This document shows positions 9,301 to 22,007 of a stretch of DNA of 64,000 bases, piece after piece. A model generated the notes under the pieces. It was not told the origin of the DNA. It searched no databases and was given only the letters and a program-made list of their open reading frames with translations. The stretch's first letter is position 1; the number at the start of each line of letters is the position of its first letter. The stretch is from Hysterangium stoloniferum (Eukaryota; Basidiomycota; Agaricomycetes; Hysterangiales; Hysterangiaceae), in NCBI GenBank assembly GCA_015178975.1, contig WHVD01000258.1, positions 1 through 64,000 of the forward strand, written 5' to 3'. The translations under genes and the position numbers were made by a program.

Positions 9301-10625
9301 GCCCTTTCCACATGTGGCAATGGTAACCTGTTAAGCTCATGGCTTACAGGTAAGTATCTGGGGAAGAACTGCAGATGGTCCAGGGCAGGGAGGACTTCAC
9401 TTCAGCTTATGTGCCCTCACATGATTGTTGAGTCCAATTTCAGATGGGAGGACATGGGAGACCACCCATGGGGTCCAGGAATACACAAAGAGGGAGTGAC
9501 AGAAAACCCAGGTCTCTGAGAATATGGTATGTCTTGGTTGGATGGCCTGTGGGTTCTGGCAATATCCTGGCATAAGGTTACTGGGACAAATAGATAGAAT
9601 ACTACGTGGGTGCTAAGTTGATTTTCTTTACCAGAATGTAAGTACAAACATTACAAGACTATATAAAACTAAAGATTATTGTACTATCTGGAGGAACAGA
9701 TTAGAACAGATATCTTCAATCATCTAAGAGGTCCAGGATATCTGGTTGGAGTCTGGTTGGTAGATTGTCTTATAAAATGAGAAATAGGTAATGGTATGGT
9801 GGGATTGGGGTCCTGGGGTATTTTTTGGTCCTAACATAAATATGGATAATAAGAGTCATTGTGGTGTGAATGTGATATGTGATATATAATAAGTGATATG
9901 CAATGTTAAAAAATGGAACAGTTGATATCTTGCTACATGGTGATATCTGGTGGTTATGTGGCAGTCTCATACTGTCATGAACATGGGCACTCCCTGACCA
10001 TTGCCACTCAAACCCTAACACTTGCAATCCCTCGCTATACCAAATCCAATGCACTCCCTGCAGTCTAATTTTCCTTATAGTAATTCCACCCTGTTTATCA
10101 GCAGCTCTCCAAGACATCACAGTCATAGCATTCCCTCCAGCAAAGACACCCTGTCCTTCCAGCTCATTATTGACCTGTTGGGGCCATCATCAGGCTCAAT
10201 GGTTCTGAAATCATTGGCATCTCAGTCAGTCAGACCATTGCAGCATTATTGGAAGTGTATTTAAGTGTACAGTATATTTTAGTAATCAGCAAAAAGTCTT
10301 CTATGGTGTGTTGCTGTGTGACAATGACAATAGAAAAGAATGGCAATTTGTGAAGAGTGAATTCTCCACTGTCAATGATGATGCATAGAACAGTAATTTG
10401 TAGTGACAAGATTAAAGGTGATCTGCATAGCATCTAGCTTTCATGAATGGTGGCATGCTATGCTTTGTTTATGTTGAAGTTTTCATGGTGCTGTTCCTAC
10501 ACTGAATAACATTCCATTTGTCTGAGTAGTTGACAGTTAACTCATTGTAAATAGATGAAGACTATAATACATGGCCCATCTATATCTACTAATCTGCTTA
10601 CTAATATCTCCATATGGTTTGAGTC
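9301..10625. other. Decayed repeat sequence with an LTR-derived 20-mer
   Basis: No gene recognised. AGGACTTCACTTCAGCTTAT at 9391-9410 is one mismatch group away from the shared LTR motif on the reverse strand, so part of this stretch is probably an old LTR. The last five bases (GAGTC, 10621-10625) are the left target duplication of Gypsy-2. Confidence 0.5.
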
Positions 10626-10904
10626 TGTAAGGTTCGGCTTTAAAGATAGTGTAATCCTTTGGTTGGAGCTTCTTACGAAGAGGAACAAGCAGAGTAGGAA
10701 TAGGCTCCAATTCGAAATAACTACTGTAGCTAATGGGTGGCTTCCCTATTTATGCTAGCATTTGTAGACTAAACCCCCTAGCGACAGATAATAGAAATGA
10801 AACAGTGTAATGATCGGGAAATTATCTACCCTCTCTTTACCCCCTGAGACAATGGCGGTAGACCGCTCCATGCCAAGTCCGCCACCAGGTCCGCTCCCGT
10901 TACA
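10626..10904 (-). repeat. 3' LTR of Gypsy-2 (279 bp)
   Basis: Begins TGTAAGGTTCGG and ends CTCCCGTTACA on the plus strand. It aligns along its whole length with 22008-22286 with few differences, mostly transitions. Read on the minus strand it is preceded by GGGAGGGCAGG (10905-10915), a likely polypurine tract. Confidence 0.96.
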
Positions 10905-11110
10905 CCTGCCCTCCCACGCTGCAACGCAGTGTGCAATTAACAGCGGACTGGTTTAACGATGCAATTCTCCCACCCCCTGCTCCAGCTCGTCTAAATCGTC
11001 ACTCACGTAACCGCCATCAAGGTCCATCTCCTCCTGTTGACCGTGACCAATCTGTTGAGTCAATGCATCTGACCTGTCCTTCTTCATCACCTGATATTGT
11101 GCTGATGCCC

Positions 11111-13165
11111 TTACACATCCTCAGTGGCCTGCAGTGGACTTAAGATTGGCATGCCCTTCACAGGCCGAGTTTCAAGGCAGTGCACTGAAGATGATGCCAC
11201 TGGTCTGGAGGTACCCTGCTGCCGCCTCCTTCTCTGGCGACGTATAGCACTTGAGGCCTGTGGGGACGGCAGGCTCCCAGGTCCGTCCCGCAGTGGAGAC
11301 AACCTGTCAATCAGCGATTCAGGTTGTTGTCTCTCCCTCCAGGCACAGGTCCTTTCTCTTACACGAGGGTTGACTGTAGATTTGGGTTGTGGTATGTTAT
11401 TCCTCTGCTGTGCTTCGAGGAGTTGACGCTGCATAGTCTCGAACTGCTCCATACACAAGTCCCATGCCACTTGGATGCCTCGAAGAGCACAATCGCGAAT
11501 GGCAGCCATTGTAGTCGTCAAAAACTCAGTGGATACTTGCGTTGGATAATCCTGAGTATCCATAGTGGGTGATTCTTGCCCAGTGATTGGAATAGCTGAA
11601 CCAACATAAATAGAAGGCAAGTCTTCAGCGCTTGATTTGCAAGACACTTCCTGATGACACTCCGAGCTCAAAGACATCTTGGCGATTTCGATGCGATTCA
11701 AGAGCCGCCCTTGGCCCCTGGGCAATGATCGAACACTTGTAACACCTAGTGCCTCCAGGTAAGCCTTCAATGGATGAACGTGCTGAACAGCTTGATATGG
11801 CAACCAGGTAGTTTCTCCCGTGTTCCACAAGACCTCAAAGAAGGCCTCGAGACCCTTACCTGAATGAGCAAGAATCTTCTCGACTGCCCACTCCTGAGGC
11901 TGACTACCAGAACCAGGAATCTGCCGCAACTGCCACCCTGGGAACAGACGATCGTCATTCGGAATGTGTATATGAAGCAATGAAGCATGAAAACTTGGGT
12001 TAATCCCCTGTTGCTTGAGCTCCTTTGACAGTTCCAACTGGTATGTCGCTCCTGGCTCCAGTACCTGGCTGATCCTAAAAGGTCCTATATATTTTGGCCG
12101 CAGTTTACGTGCCCGATTCTTTGGTAAGCATAAGTTCTTCGTGGATAGATATATTAAATCATTGACGTTAAATTCAGCAGACCTCCGGTGTCGATTTGCC
12201 TGCCGCGTCTGCTTAACCCTGGCTGTAAGTATCTCATCATGTGCATTCATGATTGCTAGCTTCATCCGTTCTGCAAATTCAAGGACACCCAGATACTTCG
12301 TATTGTTGTCCCAGAGCAGTGGCTGTGGCAGTCGACCATAATTCAAAAAAAATGGTGAGAATCCAGTTGTTTCTGATGTAGCATTATTCATCACGAACTC
12401 AATAGCTGACAGCTTCAACACCCAATCTTTCTGGTTTGGTGCTACACATTGCCTAAGCATTTGTGTCATTGTCTGATTTGCACATTCGGTAGCGCCATCT
12501 GTTTGGGGGTGGTATGATGAAGACATCTGCAATTCGACTCCTATCAACTGATGAAGCTCCCTCCAAAAGATACTGGTAAATAACGAATCTCGATCGCTAA
12601 TGATTTTGTTGGGCAGCCCATGCAACTTATAAACATGGTCGAAAATCACCTCAGCCATTTGAATAGCAGTGTAGTTTCTGCGGACCAGTACCAAATGGAC
12701 CATGCAAGTTAAGTGGTCAATTATAATGCAGATGCTATTGAACTCTCCAAGGCGATTCCTAGATGCTGGCAAGGGTCCTACAAAATCAATCCCAATATCC
12801 TCCCACGGCTGTGATGGCACTTCCATTGAGCGAAGTTGTCCCTGCCATTTCTGTGTTTCAGATTTCGAAGTGGCACACACACTGCATGACTTGCAAAATA
12901 ATTTGACATCCTTGGTTAATGACGGCCACCACACATTGGTTCGCAAATACGTGGCGGTTTTCCTTGCCCCTAGATGGGCCAAGATGGAATGGGCATGCGA
13001 GATAACAATTTCCCGCACTCGTCGAGTGCCAGTGGTAATATCAGGGATGCAAAGTAGTTTGACGCCCTCCATATTTAAGAACAGAAACCCATCCTGTGAC
13101 GTAAAGCCCTTATACTCCTGCGGCGTTGCCCATATCCTAGAGAAGAAAACATCTGATCCATACTG
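11111..13165 (-). pseudogene. Gypsy-2 integrase, chromodomain and long C-terminal tail
   Basis: The main open frame (13072-11111) begins inside the integrase zinc module (HAHSILAHLG...CKSCSVC). The core is complete: IGIDFVGPL (D), IISDRDSLFTSIF (D), TDGATECANQT (E). Then come KYIGPFRISQVLEPGATYQL, a proline-spaced HASLLH block and a chromodomain (EWAVEKILAHSGKG...GETTWLPYQAVQ). A tail of about 200 residues, low-complexity and basic near the end (IRRQRRRRQQ), follows and is unusual for the family. TGA at 13166-13168 cuts it from the RNase H in the same frame, at a position where Arg fits. The frame is otherwise intact for 653 codons. Confidence 0.9.
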
Positions 13166-14746
13166 TCATTGTAGGACTTCTGGGATGTCCAATCCTACGT
13201 GGCCCTCCAATGGGATTTCTGCTAGTAAAAAATCTGAAGGCAACTCAGGTAACGCACCCTCCATTGTCACTCGTGAAGAAGGCTGTTCAACGTAATCTTG
13301 ATGAGTAGACGTAATTGGTGTTTTGCCCCTCGCCCCTTGTGATGGATGCTCCAGGGGCAATCCAGATAACTTACTATGACCAATGTGTGTCTTTTTGGTC
13401 GTCTCTCGTGGTCCTTCAATACGTCCTTTCCTCTTTGCGCCCAACCTTGCGAGTGTTGCATATGATGGACGCGTTTGCGTAGCCAACCTTCTTGACCGTC
13501 TTGGTGCTTCCTCCAATGCTACCGCTGCAGACCCTGTATACAGTGGTGTCGACACACTGTTGAAGTCAGGAACGCCTGAAATGTTGTGCACCCCCTGAGT
13601 ATCCTCTTCCATCCTTGGAATGTCAGTTACATACTTGGATTCAGCTCTAATGGTGCCCAAGGGCTCATCACTATAGATTCTCGATAGAGCATCTGCAAAC
13701 GTATTCGACTTTCCAGGGATATAGTGAATCTTGAAGTGGAATTCATTTAGCAGATCCAGCCACCACATCTGCCTCAGAGAAAGGTTCTTCTGCGTAAGTA
13801 TATATTCTATCCCTTTATGGTCAGTACAGATTCGAGATTTTACCCCCAACAGTTGTGACTGGAATCGTTTCAATGATTCCACGATAGCCAACAACTCCTG
13901 TTCGTGGACAGGGTAGTTCTGTTGTGCCGAATTGAATTTCCCCGACCAGAATGACACTATTGCAGCAGTGCAGAGATCTTCCCCTTGACTGAGAATGCCA
14001 CTTGCACCTGTTAAACAAGCATCTGTCACCAAGTTAATGGTTTGATGACCTCGTGAGTAGTCCAATGCAATTCTATAACTGTCACGATGGGCCTGAACAA
14101 TACGCTTGACATCTTCAAAGGCACGCTGCTCTGTTGCACCCCAATGCCACTGCCTGTTTACTCCTGTCTGTGCTGCTAAAATAGCCATTGGGATTCAAAC
14201 TCCCTCACAGTTGTTAGCGAGATAACCCACTGCCCCCAAAAATCCCGCCAGAAGTTGCTTATTCGTCGGAATCTTCCAGTTGCCCACTGTATCAACTTTA
14301 TGTGGGTCCATTTTTATACCTTTATTGTTAATCACATGCCCTAAAACCGGTAACTCCGAAGCAAACAGGTGCATCTTGTTGACAGCGAGGTATAATTTTT
14401 CCCGACGGAGCACTGTAAACACAGTGCGTAGATGCTTGACATGATCACTGATGGAGTCAGAGTATACGACAATATCGTCCAAATATACATCCATGAAGAC
14501 GCCAATGTATGGCACAAATATGTGGTTCATCAATGTCTGGTAGGTCGACGGACCATTGCAATCCCCTATTTGTAACGTCAGGCTTTCCATAGTGCCATCA
14601 GGAGAGGTGAACAATGTCCAGTGGACATGCTCGGGAACCACTCAGATCTGCTCGTAGGCATCCTTCCCGTCTATTAAACTCCGATACTTATGACGCACAA
14701 CATTTTGTAGAATGGCTTCAATATCTGGCAAGGGGGTTGCCAGCTT
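13166..14746 (-). pseudogene. Gypsy-2 reverse transcriptase (C-terminal part) and RNase H
   Basis: Right after the nested Tc1 element the RT resumes (CKLATPLPDIEAIL), then a stop, then the palm with MDVYLDDIVVYSDS (catalytic YLDD) and GHVINNKGIKMDPHKV. TGA at 14195-14197 interrupts before IPMAILAAQ. RNase H carries LVTDACLTGASGIL (catalytic D), HEQELLAIVESLKRF and CTDHKGIEYIL, and ends with GKSNTFADALSR. The fragment joins seamlessly to the RT N-terminal part at 17649 once the insertion is removed (REQNANT + KLATPL). Confidence 0.92.
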
Positions 14747-14941
14747 ACAGTGACTTACAAAATGTATCCAATGTTTTGTAGTTTCAGCTAATATATGCTA
14801 TATCCCAGTAGATAAAATAGTAGAAATCACCAGAATATTTGTGAACATGACCTATCATGTATATATTTTATATGGAAACACTATGAATATTTCAATGGAG
14901 AGCATTCATTGGATACATTTTGTAACTGACACATTTAGGCA

Positions 14942-16262
14942 TGTGATGTATCAGCATCATATCATAATATCCTCTTAATTTTCTGTGGATTATTTAATAT
15001 TCTTTCGAATTTATTGTATTTTTATTATATTTCTATTGTGAAATATAGGCTCTATTCCTTTTAACTTCGCATAATAATAGCATATATGAACTCATATTAT
15101 GCTATTATATCTTAGTTAATTTATTATAATTTTTAACTAATTATTTATATTTTATTTACTTAGTTATTACCTTTCGGCACCTTGTGCAGCCTAGTTTGCG
15201 CATTTTTGGAGTCATGTGACCTATTACATAAGCCTCCAGTGTCGGGATGTCACAAAGGTCACGAATGTGACCACCCGAGTCACACAAGTCACGAATGTGA
15301 CTACCCGAGTCACACAAGTCACGAACGTGACTACCCGAGTCATTATTAGGTTCCGCCGACTCGTCGTTTGCTCCCGTCCCGGGACTGCGGCCTTGAACCT
15401 TCATGTTCAAGCAAGAGGTTAGAACCCTTGTCTCAGAGAAGGGAATCACATGTTAAACAAAGGGTAAATAATGAGTAGAATATGAGGTCATTATGATCTC
15501 ACTAATGACCTCATAAACTAAATAGTTAGCTAATCATTGAGTTATCAAAATGTATATAAGGAGGGCTAAGTTTCCAATAAATCATCTTATCTCACACATA
15601 TTTGCAGCACAGCACCAGCTTATCTAATCATCCTAAGGACAATAATAGCCTTAGTCTGATACACTCACTGCAAGCACCTACACTTGCAGCATCTTGAATC
15701 TTTGTCAGCAACTCTTGGACTTAGCTAATCATCTAAGTTCCCCAGCCTCACAGCTACCCTTTAGGCTTATTAATTAGATAATAAACCTAATAAGTATCTA
15801 AGTATCTTTACTGAAATCCCTGCCAATACTAGATTACTCAAGGCCCAGCCCTAAGTTTATTGAATTAATCAAGTACAAGCACTCAGATAATCCAATACAA
15901 TTCATTTTCTCTATTAATAAATTATTTAACACCTTGTTAAATAACTATTAATAGTTACAAATAAGCATACAAGAATCCGAAGCTCTTATATCAAGTCTCT
16001 GCCAAGTTACTGCGCATATATTCAGCTTCCAGCCCCTATTCTCAAGGAATAGTTCTTGTATTTGCTAAAAGAGTCATACACAGTTCTATTGAACCTTTCA
16101 ATAATCAAAATAAGCATTGATTTGAGTTGTTTAAGCTTCATAGCGCAGCTCATTAATCTATCAGTATTTAAATTACTGGACCTTTGCTTGTTTTATTGTT
16201 GAAGCTCTGTGACACTATAGCATATATTGAGCTATCTAAGAGAATCCCCTGAATACATTACA
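14942..16262 (+). repeat. Solo LTR (1321 bp) nested in the Tc1-like element
   Basis: It starts TGTGATGTAT and ends ATACATTACA, and AGGCA flanks it on both sides (14937-14941, 16263-16267), a perfect 5-bp duplication. A TATA-like TATATAAG at 15553-15560 suggests plus orientation. No coding frame of note. It carries a 30-bp minisatellite. This is the youngest layer of a three-deep nest. Confidence 0.92.
15258..15344. repeat. 30-bp tandem repeat (2.9 copies) inside the solo LTR
   Basis: Unit GTCACGAATGTGACCACCCG followed by AGTCACACAA, repeated at 15258, 15288 and 15318 with one or two changes. Rich in GTCAC/GTGAC half-sites in both orientations. Confidence 0.88.
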
Positions 16263-16282
16263 AGGCAGGAAATTACTAGTAT

Positions 16283-17298
16283 TTAGTACTTAGTGTAGCC
16301 ACCTTTTGCCTTTAATACATCTGAAGCCCTCCTAGGCATACTTTCAATCAAATCCTGACACACCTTTGCATCAATATTGTACCATTAATCCACCACCCTC
16401 TCCCACAACTCTTCCATCCCTGGGATGCATTCTCATACCCTGCCCACCTCCTCTTCAGGTGATTCCATAGGTGTTCAATGGGATTCAAGTCAGGAGACTG
16501 TGCTGGCCATGAGAGAACCCTGAAACCATTTTCTTGGAACCAATTCTGGGCCTTCTTGCAGGTATGCTTGGGGTCATTGTCCTGCTGGAAGATGATACCA
16601 TTGGCAGATTTACCATAGTCCTTAAGACTGGCTTGCAGGTCATCCTCCAGAATCTAGATGTAGAGATCCCCATCCATCCTTCCATCAATATTGCATGCAT
16701 ACCCAACCCCCTCCCACAGCATGCACCCCCAAACCATTAAAGATCCGCCACCAAGCTTCAGGGTTCCCTCAACCAGCCTGTCACTCAAGCCCTCCCCTGC
16801 CTTTTTCCACACCCACTTCCTGCCATCTGACCCCAGCCTATTAATTTTGGTCTCATCATACCACACCACATTCTTCCAATCCTCCACAGTCCAATCCTGA
16901 TATGCCAAAGCAAAATCCATTCCCTCCTTTTTATGCCTCTTAGAAAGAAGAGGCCTTTTCTTCTTTACCACAGGCTTCATCCCAGCTGCCTTGAGTCAAT
17001 GATGCACTGTTTGAGGATTGAGTGACTGGTTGGTGATAGTGCAAAGTGCCTTTGTTGCATCTACAGCTGTATCAGCCTTTCCAGAGCTGATAAGGCGTTG
17101 TGCAAAATGGATGTTGGCTGTGGAGAGTTTGGAAGGGTGACCACCAGAGGACTTAGAAAGGTGGGAATGGTGTTTAGAATGAAGTCTAGAGATAGTAGCA
17201 TAGCTATAGCCAGTAGAAACTGAAATATGTCTGGCAGAATGGCCAGTATCAAGTAGAGAAAGGATCTCATACTGGGCAGCAGTGGAAAGGGGATGCAT
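16283..17298 (-). pseudogene. Tc1-type DD34E transposase
   Basis: Cut-and-paste transposase. N-terminal helix-turn-helix region (ILSLLDTGHSARHISVSTG, then TISRLHSKHH), then the catalytic domain: VVWYDETKINRLG (first D), QQDNDPKHT (second D) and SPDLNPIEHLW (E), with 34 residues between second D and E. It ends with IESMPRRASDVLKAKGGYTKY, the usual family end. The frame from ATG 17298 is interrupted by TGA 16996-16998 (an Arg position in the family), a TAG near 16652 and a frameshift near 16450. A close relative lies at 51631-52645. Confidence 0.92.
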
Positions 17299-17648
17299 AG
17301 TTAGAATTGGGGGAATCTTAGCTGAGAAAGCCCTTCAACTTATACTGTAGTATAGAATGATCACATGACATGTTGAAAAACATAAACAAATGCAAACAAT
17401 CAACATAGGCACATGGTTTTCATGCCAGAACCTGTCAGTTACAAAATGTATCCAATGAACCCTCTCCATTAAAATATTCATAGTGTTTCCATATATGGAT
17501 ATTACATAATATAGTTTTACCATATAAATATATACATGATAGGTCATGTTCACAAATATTTTGGTGATTTCTACTATTTTACCTACTGGGATATAGCATA
17601 TATAAGCTGAAACTACAAAACATTGGATACATTTTGTAAGTCACTGTA

Positions 17649-18661
17649 TATGTGTTAGCATTCTGCTCCCGCTTATCCACTACGGTATGTATTCGCAAGG
17701 TGCCATCCGCCTTTGGAGGTTTAGGAATAATGAGCATAGGACATGCGTTCGTTCCCGTGGCTACCCTCCACCTCCCATTCTTGATATACGCGGTTTTCTT
17801 TTCATGCCATAGATCTCTCATTGCTTCGGGGCATTTGGATGGTCTCCATGAGTAAGCTTTGGCGTCATCAATTATTGGAATGGTATGATTAACAGCCCTT
17901 AATAAAGGCAGTACTGTTGATGCGGTGTCTGGGTCCAGGTCAGCCACTTCAGCATGTAAATCTGCCCTTAACCTCTCTAACTCATCGTCAAAAATTTCCG
18001 CTACCACAGAATGGAGAGTCTCGATGGTATCTCCTTCCATGGGGAGTGGCAGAGCTGACCCAATGTTGACCCTTGTAGGATTCAACCCCATCATAACTTG
18101 ATGTTGAAATATGAAAGGGGTCCCTAATATCAAGTCGTATGAATCGAGGTTAGCAACATCGAAACGCCGAGTACACTTTATATTCTGATATGAAAACTCA
18201 GCAGTAGCTGAACAATTAATTTTTGACTGTGATCTGTGAACAGCCAACTGGATTGTAAGTGGTTTTACTAGTGGATCCTTGACTACTTGCAGCTGATCGA
18301 CTAATGTCGTCGACATGAAGTCTGCAAGTGATCCACTATTGATCAGGGCTTTCACCAGTTGTTCATTGATGAATGCCTCAATGACCACAGGTTTCGGTAA
18401 GCAACGAGTAAAGTCTTTTGGTTGCATTGAGGTACGCTGGACCATTTCAACCCCATCATTTTGCAACTGACTCTTCTTCCTATGTACTAACACCTTTTTC
18501 GTAGGCATATGAGCGGCGTTGACAAACACAACTGCCCCTGATAAGTCCTCTGTGACTTCTCCCCTGGCCACAATCTGTGGCACGGTCCATTTATCATGTT
18601 GGAGATGGTCCTTCGTAACCAGGTATGTTACTAATAACTCCCGGTCACGAATCTGATACAA
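17649..18661 (-). pseudogene. Gypsy-2 protease and RT N-terminal part
   Basis: Contains an aspartic protease-like fold: KALINSGSLADFMS at the position of the catalytic DSG, where Asp has become Asn (GAT to AAT on the coding strand), then DLILGTPFIFQHQV. After a linker, RT begins (KTAYIKNGRWRVATG, PMLIIPKPPKADGTLRIHTVVDKREQN). The frame is open until the Tc1 insertion site. Loss of the protease Asp alone would make the element unable to process its proteins. Confidence 0.9.
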
Positions 18662-18787
18662 TCCTGCAGTAAATCGGATGATAAATCACTGTCGCTCCAC
18701 CCCATTTATATCCATCAAAATGCCTGTCTTATAATAGACTCAAAAACGAATCTCCAACAACTTACACATTGCCTCCTGGCAGTGTCA

Positions 18788-19879
18788 TCAAAAAGCTGGC
18801 ATATCTTCAGTGAACCTGGGTATGTGTTCTTCATACATGGCTTGTATTTTATCCTCTATGGCTTTGTCAACCCTGAACACAGACCAGGGCATAAACAATG
18901 GCAAGTCAGTATTGGACTCATCCCAAATCTGCAAGCCAGACTCTTCTGTATGTACCTGAAACCGAGCTTCGGGGGAAATCCCTTCCTGCAATGCCTCCTC
19001 TGGCGTGAAATACTCTTTCAAAGTGGCCAGGAGGTACTGCCCTGGAGTGGGCCTGTTTTCTCTCATTGGTTTGTCATCCTCTAAAGACTCCCCTTGATCT
19101 GTCCCGCCCTCCATTAAAATAGCTGTACTAGCCATTTGAGCAATCGTCCAGTCCCCACTTAGGAGGGCATGTTTTGATATCGCCATATACAAGTGGGGTC
19201 GGAGGTGATCTACTATTTCATATGTCCAGTGACAATGATCAAATATCACCTGAAACCACTCGGTATGACGCATCCCGGCATCAATGGACTCAACATTTGA
19301 AAAATGCAGACAACACTGATGTTGTATTAGGGTTGTGACAGCAATTCGGTCGGCACAGTTATTGGTAACTCTTTTCCCAGACCATTTGGAGTTACTTAAT
19401 ATACTTTGATCCACGCGATACCCAGGTTCCCTACATTCTACCTTTCCAATGTGCAGCAGAGGCCCAAGTAAGATGTTATCTTTAATCACAAAATCTGCAA
19501 TTGACAAGGACACTTCAAAGTGGGTCTTTGGATTTTGCCCCTCAGCGATGGCAGTATCTGGCCCAAAATATTCAGTAATTGATTTTTGCAGCCAAGCTGC
19601 GTAAATCCGCTCATGCAAAACATTAAACTCCTGTTGGTCTTCCATATTTCTCAACACAAAGGATGCCATGTGGAGTGGTATCTCTGCACGCTCCTTTTTT
19701 CTCTCCAAATCTGTGAGTCGTTTAACTCTGACAGATCCAGCAGACACCACAGTACCCTTTTTGGGTGCCAAAAGAAATTTTCCTTGAGGACAATTGCGGG
19801 ATTCATGACCCTCCTTCTTGAAATTGAAGAATCGTCCTTCTGCTCGAAGTTGATTCATTTCTGTATGACTCAATTTCAA
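18788..19879 (-). pseudogene. Gypsy-2 post-Gag region with damaged zinc knuckle
   Basis: Begins just before a CCHC-type knuckle whose first two cysteines are gone (FFNFKKEGHESRNCPQ; family CFNCKxxGHxxxxCP). The rest holds two related modules, each with a tyrosine-rich segment such as ITEYFGPDTAIAEG and LKEYFTPEEALQEG. Such repeats are seen in gag-pol junction regions of basidiomycete Gypsy elements, with unknown function. It ends at TGA near 18788 and continues in degraded form to the protease. Confidence 0.75.
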
Positions 19880-19996
19880 GCGAGGTACTTTAGTGGTGTT
19901 TTAGAACCCGGAAGATGTCGAGGGATGAGTTCTTTTTCCTTTTTCATCAGTTTGTCCCACTACCTGATTGGCTTGTTCATTTTTTCGTGGCCATCC

Positions 19997-20908
19997 TCAG
20001 TTCGATTTAACAAATGAGGTTTCCCTTCGTCCCTTGTCTATCTTACGAAACCCTTGAGCTGCTTCGAATCGAGTAGCTGTCTTGATGAGTCTCTTCCACG
20101 ATGTATTGTCAGGGTTTAACCCCTTGTCTAACCATTCTTCCTTAAGGTAATCGTATGCCCCATCCCATACAATCTGCTTAAGTTGACGCTCCTGGATGTC
20201 AGGAAACCGAATCGCATTATGTTCAACATCTCGAGCGAAATCCCAAAAGCACCTTCCACCCTGTCGGGTACTGGTCAATCGCTTACACAACTGCAACTTG
20301 TAATCTGCAGAAAAACAATAATCGAAAAGACCATCATACACAGCCTTTAAAGTCCACTTCCGCTTGCTCAGTGCCACATGTTTCATATAGAATGAACTAG
20401 CCTTGCCATCCAGGAAGTAAATGATGAGCTTAACTGCCCATTTACGATCTAACCCATTAATTTCTGCGCAAAGATCATAGGCGTAGATGAAGGCTTCAAG
20501 TACATCAATTTCAGCTATGCCGTTATATATCACAGCCTGCTTCGTTTTGACTCCAGCTAACAATTTTTTGGTCCGCTTAGCATCGGCCTTTGACCTTTTT
20601 CACTTTTCATGTCTTATGCGATTAGAGCTTGGTGAGTTTTTCTTTCCACGCTTCTTTTTCCCTGTTTCAGAATGGCTTTCCGTAAAATCTTCTGATCCCG
20701 ATCCTGAATCAGGTGTGTCTGTGCTCCTTCTACTGATTTCCGAATCGGTGGATATACTGCTGGCTGAATCATATGATCCATCACTACTAGATGGGCTGCT
20801 GGAGTCGGATGGTGGTCCGAACTTTCCTTGCCCTCCTACTGCAAAGTACCCGCCATCAGGCACTTGTGAGGGTTCTTGTACATACTGGTTCGTCACATTC
20901 TTATCCAT
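19997..20908 (-). pseudogene. Gypsy-2 Gag (capsid-like domain)
   Basis: First part (20908-20600) is a Ser/Asp-rich linker. The second (20563-19997) is a retrotransposon Gag domain: IAEIDVLEAFIYAYDLC, WAVKLIIYFLDGKASSFYMKHV, FWDFARDVEHNAIRFP. The two parts are in the same frame, separated by TGA at 20600-20602 where HEK-R-KRSK is expected (CGA to TGA). Gag would form the particle that packages element RNA. Confidence 0.85.
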
Positions 20909-20958
20909 CTGCTTTCTCAGCAGCTGACGATTTCACTTCTTGCTCTCCCTGCTAGTGT

Positions 20959-21879
20959 TTAACTCAGGGAAGCCTTAGTAGGTTTCTTTAAGGGACGTTC
21001 ACCCTCCATTCTCTCCTTTCCCTTAGGGGACTGGGTTGACGACTTGTTTTTAGATCCAGCTGCTTTTGCAGGCTCTAACTTAGAGGAGGATGGTTCGGGT
21101 GTCATGGGTTCATTTTCGTCTACCTCAATGACAATAGCACTTAGATTGAGAGATACATGGGGAAAAGTAACTGGCCTCTCCAACCCTCTCATCGTTCTCC
21201 TGGTGGTAGGTAAGGTCCACGTTTCTGGTAACGGCCCCACCTGATCTTCGTCAGACTCCGAACAATCGGACCATCTAAACTGAGCAGCCTGGCTGCGCTC
21301 AAGCACCATAGCCTTGGACACTCCCTCCTGTCTTTCATTGTCATCACCACTGCTCTCCATTTCAAACCACTCTGGAAAAAAGAGCGACTTTGTGTGGATG
21401 AGAGGTTTCTCCTTTCGCAGCATCCTCCTGAAAGTCTTTCGAGGGGCTGCTAGCTCTTCGGGATACAATAGGTTATACTGGTATGTCCAGTTATGAAGAG
21501 TAACCGGAGTACGGGGGTATTCATTCATGAGGGGAAACGGCTCTCTATCTCTCTCGCTTTCAGATGATTCTTTCGAGGCTTCACTACTGGGAGCATGGTC
21601 GTGTCCCCCAGACGTGGCCATTGAGGAATCAGAGGTTGTGGTCGATACCTCTTCCATCTCAGCATCACGGTCCATCCTTCCCTCTCCCCCCTGATGAGTA
21701 GGGAGGTTTGGTTTGGGGCCCATGGCATTCAGAGGCAAAGAAGTACTACTCACTGATGCACCGGCCAGATCATTCAACTGATCAACTACCACCATTTTTC
21801 GAACAATTCTCTTGCTCCACACGGGGATTGTGCTTCGGACTGTGCCGCAGCAAGTGACGGGTTGATTAATCTTGGACAT
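20959..21879 (-). pseudogene. Gypsy-2 Gag N-terminal region
   Basis: Open from ATG 21879 to TAA at 20959, about 306 residues. Ser/Glu-rich and low-complexity in the middle, basic at the end (KGKERMEGERPLKKPTK). It starts 129 bp inside the 5' LTR (22008), as expected for Gag. No globular domain recognised. It was probably continuous with the Gag domain downstream; about 50 bp of broken sequence separates them. Confidence 0.75.
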
Positions 21880-22007
21880 TTTGGCAGTAATGGTAGGTAT
21901 TTGGTTTGATTGTGTGCACACGTGTTATTGTTAAAACCTAGTGGGTGATCAGTCCACTAGTAGAAAATATAAAAGAATACGAAATTGAAGACAAAATACT
22001 CAAAAAG

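Larger units (their letters stand above)
14748..17646 (-). mobile_element. Tc1/mariner-like transposon nested in Gypsy-2
   Basis: TA at 14746-14747 and 17647-17648 is the target duplication. The ends are inverted repeats of about 190 bp starting CAGTGACTTACAAAATGTAT. Each end is itself bounded by inverted copies of the terminal motif (outer CAGTGACTTACAAAATG, inner CATTTTGTAACTGACA at about 14917-14932 and its counterpart near 17435), so each arm looks like a small MITE. Between the arms lie a transposase pseudogene on the minus strand and a solo LTR (14942-16262). Confidence 0.94.
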
